DNA of 13,412 nucleotides from contig JANBPK010000474.1 in assembly GCA_027579435.1 (NCBI GenBank), positions 1 through 13,412 on the forward strand, read 5' to 3'. This document shows positions 1-9,583 of this stretch, one piece after another (the first letter of the stretch is position 1; every line of letters starts with the position of its first letter). A program made the translations under genes and the position numbers. Source of the stretch: Candolleomyces eurysporus. Its lineage: Eukaryota > Basidiomycota > Agaricomycetes > Agaricales > Psathyrellaceae. The notes under the pieces were generated by a model, which was not told the origin of the DNA, searched no databases, and saw only the letters and a program-made list of their open reading frames with translations.

Positions 1-10
1 CGTTTTCCAG

Positions 11-1076
11 GAAAAAAGACAACTATCACTGCCAAAAAGGAATTGATCGTGTCGGCCGGAGCGTTTGGAACGCCGCACCTCCTCCTGAACTCTGGTATTG
101 GAGACAAGAAAGAACTGGAAGATGTCAAGGTGAAGAGTATTCACCACCTCCCGGACGTCGGAAAAGGATTGAGCGATCACTTCGGTTTTCAAGTCAGCTG
201 GAGTGCCAATGGCGTTGTCAAACCTGTCGATACTGTTGCTGCTCTCGAGGAGTGGCAGACGAATCGTACTGGTCCTCTGACGGAAGCACTCGGTCATCAG
301 CTCATGTTTGCTCGCATACCGCCCGATGCCCCGTTGTTCAAGGAGCATCGTGACCCTGCAGCTGGTCCCAATTCGCCCCATATCGAAATTATCCTGTTTG
401 TGAGTCCGTGTTTATATAAATCTACCAGTAGTCTGACAGTAGATTCCAGTCTCTTGGCACTCGGGTTCAAGCTGCTGTCGGACTTTTGACCCCTCAATCT
501 CGTTCGTTGTCCAATCTCTCTTCAGTGCTACCCAACTCATGAACATCTAGGTGGTACCGTTAAGATTGCCTCCAACAACCCTCTCGATAAGCCTCTCATC
601 GATCTCGGCTACCTGACCCATCCTTTCGACCTCCTGGCGATCAAAGAAGGGGCCCGCATAGCCAAGCGATGGTGTGAAGGGTCCGCTTATGAAGGATATA
701 TCACTGGTTTTCTTGGCCCTGACCCAGACACGCTTCCCGAGAAGGAGTTTGACAACGCGTTGAGATCGGGAGCTCAGACCTGGTGGCACCCGGTTGGCAC
801 TGCTAGTATCTCACCCAAAGGAGCGAAGCATGGCGTTTTGGATCCGGAGTTGAAAGTCAAGGGTGTAAAGGGGCTTCGGGTCGTCGATGCTTCAGCGATT
901 GTAAGTGTGTTTTTGGTCCGCATACTGGCGGTCGTTGCTATACTTGAGCTGACCGGCCGGTGGCCATCCTCCTTCGTGATTCGTATCTATAGCCTTATGT
1001 TCCGACTGCCCACACTCAAGCAGCTGTGTACGTTCTCGCAGAGAGGGCCTCGGATATCATCAAAGCATCCTGGTGA
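11..1076 (+). CDS. GMC oxidoreductase, copy 1, 3' part only (cut by window edge)
   Basis: This is the C-terminal half of a secreted FAD-dependent GMC-family oxidoreductase. Exons read 11-399, 450-501, 551-900 and 993-1076. Bases 1-10 are the end of the preceding intron (ccag acceptor), and TGA is at 1074-1076. The exons match exons 7-10 of the three downstream copies in length and phase, giving about 290 of the usual 579 residues. Visible features are GMC signature 2 (GAFGTPHLLLNSGIG), the short exon 8 with LLTPQS, the catalytic histidine in WWHPVGTAS (codon at 787-789), and the second catalytic histidine in TAHTQAAVY (codon at 1011-1013). No frameshift or premature stop is seen. The N-terminal FAD-binding half lies outside the window. 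Family assignment is secure; the substrate is unknown. Confidence 0.88.
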
Positions 1077-1486
1077 ATACGGGAGCAGGGAGGGATCACA
1101 AAATGAACAATTGCATAGTTGGGCACGCCCTTGAAAGCGATTTAAACAATTCTCAGGAACTTTGAACAAAATTCGGAACCGTCTATTAAATTTGAAGCGT
1201 GTGCATCGGAAATTAGAATGAGCCTGCACGTCGTGACACAGCCAACGATATAAGTACGCAACGCCAGGACTGGCTGTTGTGTTTGTAAACACTGGCATCA
1301 TGCGCGAGCCCAAGGTCCGACGCCAAAATCGGATTCGGATGAACCGCACTTGAAGCTTGAAGCTTGACCTCCAAGCACAACCATGTATTGAACGCACAGA
1401 AATTTCGACTGTGAATTGCAGCATCTTGAGGGGCGGCCTCAATTCTCGGTATATGTAAGGAGAGGTTGGTTCAAGCGATGGTAATG

Positions 1487-1859
1487 GGAAAGCCCTGGTG
1501 CACGGTTTCGTAATTTTTTTGCGTACTGACAATAGACCCAAGTGTAAAATGGTCGACCTTTCCGAGGTCGCATAACTTTTTTGAAGTCACTCTCCGAAAT
1601 CTGGCTTAGGCAGGCTCTCTATTTGTCCGAAGGGCGTTCTTCGAATCCTCTTACCGCATTTCCGCCACCGACAAATTACAATCACTCCGTTCCGCCGTTG
1701 TTTGCCAGATGTCTCCGTCGGTAGCCAAATGAGGAACTACTTGAACTGCCACACAGTGAGGTAATGTTGGCCTGAGATCGAGCTATAATTCTTCTTCAAA
1801 GGCTACACGAAAGCCCACTCATGGAGTGACATGAACTGTCTGGCCTCTGTTACTGATGT
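1487..1859. repeat. Segment D, left copy
   Basis: Sequence after the shared ggttcaagc-atggtaa stretch is found again only downstream of copy 4 (about 12385-12822). Shared landmarks are ccgaggtcgcataac, ctctccgaaat-tggcttagg, ggtagccaaat, ttcttcttcaaa and cccactcatggagtgacatg. It ends where the sequence switches into the gene upstream region at about 1860. It is absent from the two inner spacers. Confidence 0.75.
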
Positions 1860-2516
1860 GCGATGTCTTTGACGCTCTTCATCGATCTCATAGCACCTCA
1901 AAGAACGTTCATATTGCAATAGATGCGAAGAGAAGCCCTCCGATCGTCGCTAAAAAGGAGGGAAACGCGGAGAAATCCTGCACGGCGGCCTCCGATTCAG
2001 AACCTCCCAGTGTCCTTGAACATAAAGGGCTCCAATGCGTACACCGGGCGGAATGTCTAAAATTCTATGTTCCTGCCTATGGGTGCTAGCTTTCTCCAGA
2101 TCGCGGCCAAGTACGACTTGTAGGTTTTCCAGCTTGAACGTCAGCGCGTGAACTGATTGTGCTTCTAACGCTGTATCCGAGTCCTACGGAGTATGTGTCA
2201 TGCATCAAAGGTACTTGGGAAAATCTTACGGCCTGCTCTTCTGCAAAAGTCACCCATTTCAAGCCGCCAAATACACTGCGCCCTCAAGTTTCAATCACGG
2301 GTTTGCTCTATTGGAGCGGACGCCCTTTGGGATTCCAAAATCGTTGATCATCTCTGCTCACCTTATCCATGACAGGCTGACCAATGACCTACCCATAGGC
2401 CGTGACCACGAAGGTCGCAATCTTGCCCTTTTCTCATGCAACAATGCCGAAATTGCATACTTAAACTGCAAGGACGTTGAGTTTTCTTCGTCCAGCACCG
2501 TGACCTTCAGATCGGA
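1860..2516 (+). promoter_or_regulatory. Upstream region of copy 2
   Basis: This conserved non-coding block precedes every intact gene. It opens with tttgacgctcttcatcgatctc and contains a gatcgtcgctaaaaaggaggg stretch. Near the gene it has a CCAAT motif at 2381-2385, an inverted repeat GACC-N5-GGTC at 2404-2416, and TATA-like catacttaaa at 2456-2465, 51 bases before the ATG. Compared with the other two copies it lacks two stretches, near 2111-2118 and 2151-2157. Promoter role is inferred from position and conservation. Confidence 0.5.
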
Positions 2517-4808
2517 ATGCGCAAAGTCACTGGCACCCTTGTCGGCCTCATTGCCCTCAGCGCTTCACTCGCTCATGGCAGGGTATTGGAAAACCTCGAG
2601 CAACTGGACTATGCCAAAGAGCCCTACGACTTTGTTGTCGTTGGAGGTTCGACTATCCTCAATCCTTCGCCGCGATTGTTGATGTTTCTCATGAGCTCTG
2701 GTTAGGTGGAATTGGAGGCTCGACCGTGGCCAGTCGACTCTCTGAGAACCCTCGTTTCAATGTCCTCCTCATTGAAGCAGGACCGACGTTAGTCTCATCT
2801 TTTCATTTCGAGAGATGAAACGCTTCATTAATATCTATATCGATCACAGCAACGAAGGCGTTATCGATATCGCCGTGCCAGCATTCTTCCTAAATATCAA
2901 CAGCACGTACAGCTGGGGCCACGTCACGACGCCTCAGATCGGCTTGAACAATCGTTCCCTGCCGTTTAACCAGGCACGTGTTCTTGGTGGCTCCAGTTCT
3001 CATAGTGAGTGGGGAGCGATTGCCTGTACTTAGCCTCTCATCGTCAATGCTGATATCAAGTTTGATGAATAGACGGGATGCTATATACACGCGGCTCGTC
3101 CGACGATTTTGACCTCTGGGGCAAAGTATCAGAGGATCGTTCCTGGTCCTGGAAAACCCTGTTCCCATATTTCTTGCGCGTAAGTCTCACACGTCTATGA
3201 AAGTCTAGGTTTTAGACTCGAAGTTAATTTAACGCAACATACCTTAGAATGAGAAACTTGTCCCACCGCCAGGGGGTCGTAACGCGAGCGGCCAATACGA
3301 TCCTCATTTCCACGGTACTCGCGGCCTTACTTCAGTTAGCCTTCCATGGGGTGGTCCAACAGATTTCGACCTTTTAGCGATTCAGAATGCTGAGCAGAAC
3401 AAGGAGATCAAGTTTAATTTGGACGTCAATTCGGGCAAACCGTCAGGCCTTGGTGTGTCGTCCTGCCACCTGACACCCTTACTCGGTGACTGACAAGTAG
3501 GTGTGATTGCCAGTCTGGGTTCAATATACGATTGGAAACGGAGAGCGTTGCAGTGCGGCAGTTGGGGTTTTGGGGGGTAAAGTCAAGGAACGGCCCAATT
3601 TGACCATCCTACTCAATACTCAAGCCACTCGCGTGCTTCCTTCCAAGGAATCTCGGAAATTGGATATCAGGACGGTCGAGATTGTATCTGTTTCGAGCGG
3701 TAGTCTATATTTACTCGCACAGCCATTGACCTGAGTTTAACATCCCGTCCGTTTTTCAGGAAAAAAGACAACTGTCACTGCCAAGAAGGAGTTGATCGTG
3801 TCGGCCGGAGCGTTTGGAACGCCGCACCTCCTCCTGAACTCTGGTATTGGAGACAAAAAAGAACTGGAAGACGTCAAGGTGAAGAGTATCCACCACCTCC
3901 CAGACGTCGGAAAAGGATTGAGCGATCACTTGGCTTTCCAACTTAGCTGGAGTGCCAATGACGTTGTCAGACCTGTCGATACTGTTGCTGCTTTCGAGGA
4001 GTGGCAGACGAATCGTACTGGTCCTCTGACGGAAACTAGGGCTCACCAGCTCATGTTTGCTCGCATAGCGCCCGATGCTCCGTTGTTCAAGGAGCACCGT
4101 GACCCTGCAGCTGGTCCCAACTCGCCCCATATCGAAATTGTCGCGCTTGTAAGTCGGTGTTTGTATGAATCCACCAGTAGTCTGACAGTAGATTCCAGTC
4201 TGTGGGCCCTCGCATTTTAGTTTCTATCGGACTTTTGACTCCTAAATCTCGTTCGTACCTCACTCTCTCTGCAATGTTCCTTAACTGATGAACATCTAGG
4301 TGGTATCGTCAAGATTGCTTCCAACAACCCTCTCGAGAAGCCCCTGATCGATCTCGGCTACCTGACCCATCCCTTCGATCTCCTGGCGTTCAAAGAAGGC
4401 GTCCGCATAGCCAAGCGATGGTACGAAGGATCCGCTTATGAAGGATATATCACCGGTTTCCTTGGCCCTGACCTAGACACGCTTTCGGAGAGGGAGTTTG
4501 ACAACGCGTTGAAAGCTGGAGCTGGTACCTGGGAGCACCCGGTCGGCACTGCTAGCATCTCACCCAAAGGAGCGAAGCACGGTGTTTTAGATCCAGAGTT
4601 GAAAGTCAAGGGTGTGAAGGGCCTTCGGGTCGTTGACGCTTCAGCAATTGTGAGTATGTTTTTGGTCCGCATACTACAGTTGAGCTAACTGACTGGCGGC
4701 CATCCTCGTGACTTGTATCTATAGCCTTATGTTCCAACTGCGCATACCCAAGCCGCTGTATACGTTCTCGCAGAGAGAGCGTCGGATCTCATCAAAGGAT
4801 CCTGGTGA
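2517..4808 (+). CDS. Secreted GMC oxidoreductase, copy 2 (intact, ten exons)
   Basis: Exons are 2517-2646, 2706-2787, 2850-3004, 3073-3179, 3248-3452, 3514-3699, 3760-4148, 4199-4250, 4300-4649 and 4725-4808. All junctions are GT-AG and phases stay open for 579 residues. GMC enzymes oxidise alcohols or sugars with a non-covalent or His-linked FAD. The ATG at 2517 begins a signal peptide (residues 1-21, hydrophobic LVGLIALSASLAHG), so the product should be secreted. FAD motif VGGGIGGS lies at residues 42-49, signature 1 GGSSSHNGMLYTRG at 117-130, signature 2 at 305-319, and catalytic His515 and His559 are at 4536-4538 and 4743-4745. The residue before His515 is Glu (GAG, 4533-4535), where the other copies have Trp; this is an active-site position in related aryl-alcohol oxidases. 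Exon 9 also has Leu where the other copies have Pro (GPDLDT). The substrate is unresolved. Confidence 0.9.
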
Positions 4809-5306
4809 ATACGGTAGCAGTGATTGGGACGGAATCACCAAAGAAACACTTGTATAATTGGGCACGCCTTTGAAAGTGATGCCAACGATTCTCAGTAAAT
4901 AAAGTTTGGAAACGTCTATTAAATTTGAGGCTTGTACATCGGAAATCAGAGTGAACCCGCACGCCATGCACAACCAACGATATAAGTCCGCAACGCCAGG
5001 AAGGACTGTTGAAAGTAGGAAGCCGTTCATTAGATGCATTTTGCCTTGATGAAGTGTTCATATCTCCTGATGTTAGCAGATACTGGCATGCATGCGCAAG
5101 CCCAAGGTCCACACGAAAATCGGATTCAAATCCATGAAACTATGCATGTCGGCTATTCGACTAAACTTCCAATTCTCTTTATTTTCCTTCTTTTTATGCC
5201 CCGCTGTGTTCATGTTGGGGTTAGGGTTTTAATTCCCTACTGCCAACAGACGGCAAAGCTCTTCTTCCCGAACACCAGCAACCATACAATGCTCCAGATT
5301 TCTTTG
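4809..5306. other. 3' flank of copy 2 and segment E, no supported gene
   Basis: This stretch starts with the shared 3' flank, which includes attaaatttga near 4919 as a possible poly(A)-signal region. It then has a T-rich unique portion at about 5155-5200, followed by segment E. No open frame here is conserved among copies. Confidence 0.55.
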
Positions 5307-5309
5307 ACG
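5201..5309. repeat. Segment E, first copy
   Basis: A stretch of about 100 bases shared with 8780-8880, with landmarks ggggttagggtttt, cggcaaagctcttcttcccga and atgctccagatttctt. It occupies the position that segment D fills in the outer spacers and leads directly into the gene upstream region. Confidence 0.7.
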
Positions 5310-6025
5310 CTCTTCATCGATCTCCTAGCACCTCAAAGAATGTTCATATTGCGATAGATATGAAGAGAAGCCCTCCGATCGTCGCTAAAGAGGAGGGAAA
5401 CGCGGAGAAATCCTGCACGGCGGCCTCCAATTCAGAACATCCCAGTGTTCTAAAACATAAAGGCCACCAATGCGTACACTAGGCCGAATGCCTCAAACTT
5501 CATTTTCCTGGCTATTGGTGCCAGCTTGCTCTAGATCGCGGCCAAGTATGACGGAATCGCTGGATGGCTTTTCGTCTCTAGAGGCCTCTTGATGACTTGT
5601 AAGTATGTAGGTTTACCAGCTTGAACGTCGGCGCGTGAACTGACTGTTTTCTTTCAGCTTTTGCTTGGTCCACTGATCATGCTTCTAACGCCGTATCTTA
5701 CGGAGTATATGTCATGCATCAAAAGTACTTCTGAATCTCAAGGAAAATCTTACGACCTGCGATTGTGTGAAAGTCGCCCATTTCAAGCTGCCGAATCCAC
5801 TGCTCCTTCAAGTTTCTCTCACCGGTTGGCTTTATCGGAACAGGCGCCCTTTGGGATTCCAGAATCGCCGAACATCCACGGCACGCTGACCAATGACCTA
5901 CCCATAGGCAACGACCACGAAGGTCGCAATCTCGCCCTTTTCTCATGCGACAATGCCGAAATTGAAATTGCATACTTAAAATGCAAGGACGTTGAGGGTT
6001 CTTCGTCCAGCACCTTCAGATCGAA
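5307..6025 (+). promoter_or_regulatory. Upstream region of copy 3
   Basis: This is the fullest version of the conserved upstream block. It keeps the two stretches missing before copy 2 (roughly 5549-5600 and 5645-5680). Near the gene are a CCAAT motif at 5890-5894, an inverted repeat CGACC-N5-GGTCG at 5912-5926, and TATA-like catacttaaa at 5971-5980, 45 bases clear of the ATG at 6026. The role is inferred. Confidence 0.5.
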
Positions 6026-8338
6026 ATGGGCAAACTTACTGGCACCCTTGTCGGCCTCATTGCCCTCAGCGCTTCCCTTGGTCATGGCAGGGTATTGGAA
6101 GACCTCGAGCAATTGGATGCTGCGAAAGAGTCCTACGACTTTGTTATCGTTGGAGGTCCGACTATCCTCAGCTCTTTGTTGCGATTGTTGATGTTCCTGA
6201 TGAGCTATAATCAGGTGGAATCGGAGGCTCAACTGTGGCCAGTCGACTCTCTGAAAACCCTCATTTCAATGTCCTCCTAATTGAAGCAGGACCGACGTTA
6301 GTCTTATCTTTCCACTTCATTTCGCGAGATGAAACGCCTAACAAATGTCGATGTCGATCACAGCAACGAAGGTGTGATCGACATCGCCGTGCCAGGATTC
6401 TTCCGGAATATCAGCAGCACGTACAGCTGGGGCCACGTCACGACGCCTCAGATCGGTTTGAACAATCGTTCCTTGCCGTATGACCAGGCACGCGTCCTTG
6501 GTGGCTGCAGTTCTCACAGTGAGTGGCGAGCGATTGCTGTACTCAGCCTCTCATCGTCAATGCTGATATCAAGTTTGATTAATAGATGCGATGGTCTATA
6601 CACGCGGTTCGTCCGATGACTTTGACCTCTGGGGTAGAGTATCAGAGGATCGATCCTGGTCCTGGAAAACCCTGTTCCCATATTTTTTGCGCGTAAGTCT
6701 CACACGTATAAAAATTTTAGTTCTTAGACTCGAAGTTAATTGAACGCAACCTACCTTAGAATGAGAAACTTGTCCCACCACCGGGTGGTCGTGACGCGAG
6801 CGGCCAATACGATCCTCAATTCCACGGTACTCGCGGTCTTACTTCAGTCAGCCTTCCATGGGGTGGCCCAACAGATTTCGATCTTTTAGCGATTAAGAAT
6901 GCTGAGCAGAACAAGGAGATCAAGTTCAATCTCGACGTCAATTCGGGCAAACCATCGGGCCTTGGTGGGTCATCCTGCCACCTGACACCTTGCCTCGGTG
7001 ACTGACAAGCAGGTGTGATTGTCAGTCTGGGTTCAATCTACGATTGGAAACGGAGAGCGTTGCAGTGCGGCAGTTGGGGTTTTAGGGGGTAAAGTCAAGG
7101 AACGACCCAACTTGACCATCCTACTCAATACTCAAGCCACTCGAGTGCTTCCTTCCAAGGAATCTCGGAAATTGGATATCAGGACGGTCGAGATCGTATC
7201 CGTCTCGAGCGGTAATATATATTTACTCGCACAGCCATCGACGTGAGCTTAACATCCCGTCCGTTTTCTAGGAAATAAGACGACTGTCACTGCNAAAAAA
7301 AGAATTGATCCTGTCTGGTGGAGCGTTTGGAACGCCGCACCTCCTCCTGAACTCTGGTATTGGAGACAAAAAAGAACTGGAAGATGTCAACGTGACGAGT
7401 ATCCACCACCTCCCAGACGTCGGAAAAGGATTGAGCGACCACCCGGCTTTCCTAGTTAGCTGGAGTGCCAATGGCGTTGTCAGACCTGTCGATACTGTTG
7501 CTGCTTTCGAGGAATGGCAGACGAATCGTACTGGCCCTCTGACGGAAATTGGGATTCACCAGCTCATGTTTGCTCGCATAACGCCCGATGCTCCGTTGTT
7601 CAAGGAGCATCGGGACCCTGCGGCTGGTCCCAATTCACCCCATATCGAAATTGTCGTGCTTGTAAGTCGGTGTTTGTATGACTCCACCAGTAGTCTGATA
7701 GTACATTCCAGTCTGTGGGCCCTCGGATTTTAGCTTCTGTCGGACTTATGACTCCCAAATCTCGTTCGTGTCCTGATCTCTCTTTAATGATACCCAGCTC
7801 ATGGGCATCTAGGTGGTACCGTCAAGATTGCCTCCAACAACCCTCTCGATAAGCCTCTCGTAGATCTCGGCTACTTGACCCATCCTTTCGACCTCTTGGC
7901 ATTGAAAGAAGGTGCTCGCATAACGAAGCGATGGTTTGAAGGATCTGCTTATGAAGGATTTATCACTGGTTTCCTTGGCCCTGACCCAGACACGCTTCCC
8001 GAGAGGGAGTTTAACAACGCGTTGAAAGCGGGAGCTGGGACCTGGTGGCACCCGGTTGGCACTGCTAGTATCTCACCCAAAGGAGCGAAGCATGGCGTTT
8101 TAGATCCGGAGTTGAAAGTCAAGGGTGTGAAGGGGCTTCGGGTCGTTGACGCTTCAGCGATTGTGAGTGTGTTTTTGTCCCGCATACTAGCGGTCGTTGC
8201 TAGACTTGAGCTAACCGGCTGGCGGCCATCGTCCTTCGTGTCTCCTATCTATAGCCTTATGTTCCGACTGCGCATACCCAAGCCGCTGTGTACGTTCTCG
8301 CAGAGAGGGCCTCGGATCTCATCAAAGCATCCTGGTGA
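6026..8338 (+). CDS. Secreted GMC oxidoreductase, copy 3 (N and apparent +1 shift in exon 7)
   Basis: Exons are 6026-6155, 6215-6296, 6364-6518, 6586-6692, 6760-6964, 7026-7211, 7272-7661, 7712-7763, 7813-8162 and 8255-8338, matching copies 2 and 4 except that exon 7 is 390 rather than 389 bases. The extra base is beside the only N (7294), which precedes seven A residues. Taken literally the frame shifts and meets TAG at 7457-7459. Without the N the reading is Ala-Lys-Lys-Glu-Leu, as in the sister copies, and the product is 579 residues. I infer an assembly error, but a true pseudogene is possible. Signal peptide, VGGGIGGS, signature 2 and both catalytic histidines (8049-8051, 8273-8275) are present. 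Signature 1 is altered to GGCSSHNAM (Cys119, Ala124). Trp precedes His515. Confidence 0.85.
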
Positions 8339-8876
8339 ATACGGTAGCAGGGACCGGGACGGAATCACCAAATGAACGCTTGTATAATTGGGCACGCCTT
8401 TGAAAGTGATGTCAACGATTCTTAGGAAGTTGGACAAAGTTTGGAACTGTGTATTAAATTTGAAGCTTGTTCATCGGAAATTAGAATGAGCTCGCACGCC
8501 GTGACACAGCCAACCTTACAAGTACGCAACGCCAGGACTGACTGTTGAAAATAGGAAGCCGTTCATTAGTTGCCTCGATGGAGTGCTTGTATCTCCTGAT
8601 GTTGGCAAACACTGACATGCATGATGCGCGAACCACACTTGAAGCTTGACCTACAAGCACAACTATGCATCGAACGCAGAGAGCTCTCGAATGTAAATCG
8701 TGGCATCTTGAGGGGTGATCTCAATCCTCGGCGTATACAAGGAGGGGCTGGTTCAAGCAATGGTAATAAGTTTATGCTCGGCCGTGTTAACCTTGGGGTT
8801 AGGGTTTTGACTCCCTACCGCAAACGGACGGCAAAGCTCTTCTTCCCGACCACCAGCATGCTCCAGATTTCTTCGA
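8339..8876. other. 3' flank of copy 3 and segment E, no supported gene
   Basis: Shared 3' flank with attaaatttgaagcttg near 8453, then the cagcatcttgagggg stretch that is also found downstream of copies 1 and 4, then segment E. Nothing coding can be supported. Confidence 0.55.
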
Positions 8877-8880
8877 CGCC
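8780..8880. repeat. Segment E, second copy
   Basis: Counterpart of 5201-5309 with the same landmarks in the same order. It lacks a small insertion (aaccatacaatgc region) that is present in the first copy. It is found only in the two inner spacers. Confidence 0.7.
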
Positions 8881-9583
8881 CTTCATTGATCTCATTGCAT
8901 TTCACACAATGGTTGTATTGCGATAAATACGAAGAAAAACCCTCTGATCGTCGCTAAAAAGGAGGGAACCACGGAGAAATCCTACACGGCCTCAGTTTCA
9001 GAACCTCCCAGTGTTCTTGAACATAAAGGGCTCCAATGCGTACACCGAGCGGAATCTCTAAAACTCTATTTTCCTGCGTATTGGTGCTAGCTTGCTCCAG
9101 CTCGCGGCGAAGTGTGACGGAATCGCTGGGTGGCTTTTCGTCTCCAGAGGCCTCTTGATGAGCTGTAGGTTTTTCAGCTTGAACGCCAGTGCGTGGACTG
9201 AATGTTTTCTTCCAGCGTTTGCTTGGTCCACTGATCATAACGCCATATTTTACGGATAATATGTCATGTATCAAGGGTACTTCTCATCAAGGGTACTTCT
9301 CAGTCTTACGACCCGTTCTTGTGTGAAAGTCGCTCATCTACTATAGCTGCCGAATCCACAGTTTCTATCACAGGTTTGCTTCATTGGAGCGCGCCCCTTA
9401 GGATTCAGATTCGCCGAGCATCTTTGCTCACTTACCCCATGACCTAATCAATGACCTACCCATAGGCCGCGACCACGAAGAAGGTCGCAATCTCATGACC
9501 CTTTTCTCATGCGACAATGTCGAAATTCCATACTTAAACTGCAAGGAGGTTGAGGGTGCTTAGTCCCGTACCTTCAAACCGGA
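8877..9583 (+). promoter_or_regulatory. Upstream region of copy 4
   Basis: Same block before copy 4. The TATA-like catacttaaa is at 9529-9538, with the same spacing to the ATG as in copy 3. The CCAAT motif has changed to TCAAT (9448-9452). The inverted repeat is GCGACC-N8-GGTCGC (9469-9488), with its arms three bases further apart than in copies 2 and 3. A 16-base tandem duplication lies at 9270-9301. The role is inferred. Confidence 0.5.
9270..9301. repeat. 16-base perfect tandem duplication
   Basis: The unit atcaagggtacttctc occurs twice back to back (9270-9285 and 9286-9301). The equivalent places upstream of copies 2 and 3 have a single related unit, so this is a recent local duplication in the copy 4 upstream region. 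Confidence 0.9.

Larger units (their letters stand above)
1077..2516. other. Spacer between copies 1 and 2, no supported gene
   Basis: This 1440-base spacer has three parts. The first (1077-1486) is 3' flank shared by all copies, with possible poly(A)-signal-like attaaa near 1186. The second (about 1487-1859) is segment D. The third (about 1860-2516) is the upstream region of copy 2. Short open frames here are not preserved in the equivalent spacers, so none is called. Confidence 0.6.
1077..4808 (+). repeat. Tandem array unit: spacer plus gene copy 2
   Basis: Measured from gene stop to gene stop, this block is 3732 bases. It resembles the next two blocks throughout: exons, introns, the 3' flank (starting tggtgaatacgg) and the upstream region. 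The conservation of introns and spacer, not just coding sequence, shows duplication at the DNA level and fairly recent origin. It is the longest unit because its spacer holds segment D (about 1487-1859). Confidence 0.85.
4809..8338 (+). repeat. Tandem array unit: spacer plus gene copy 3
   Basis: Stop-to-stop block of 3530 bases, in the same order and orientation as its neighbours. Its spacer holds segment E instead of segment D, and keeps two promoter stretches that the preceding unit has lost. Confidence 0.85.

Noticed and set aside
547..789. Minus-strand open frames of 78-80 codons opposite exon 9, repeated in every copy
   Set aside because: They are antisense shadows of a well-supported exon; their conservation follows from the coding strand.
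1351..1366. Short tandem ttgaagc repeat with HindIII-like aagctt
   Set aside because: A two-unit local slippage, single in copy 3; too short to suggest a function.
987..1541. Minus-strand open frame of 184 codons after copy 1
   Set aside because: It overlaps exon 10 antisense and spacer DNA. The same region in the other units has stops and shifts in different places, so it is not conserved as protein.
2200..2682. Open frame of 160 codons overlapping the start of copy 2, with a related 176-codon frame at 5661-6191 upstream of copy 3
   Set aside because: The similarity is explained by the shared upstream DNA. The frame runs out of register into exon 1 of the gene, is broken in the equivalent copy 4 region, and encodes nothing recognisable.
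5217..5230. Telomere-like ggggttagggtttt, also at 8795-8808
   Set aside because: Only one TTAGGG unit in each place, and the two occurrences are copies of each other through segment E. This is not evidence of an interstitial telomere.
5034..5357. Plus-strand open frame of 107 codons with a hydrophobic stretch, in the spacer after copy 2
   Set aside because: It comes from the T-rich unique stretch and segment E, is not open in the spacer after copy 3, and has no plausible neighbours or motif.
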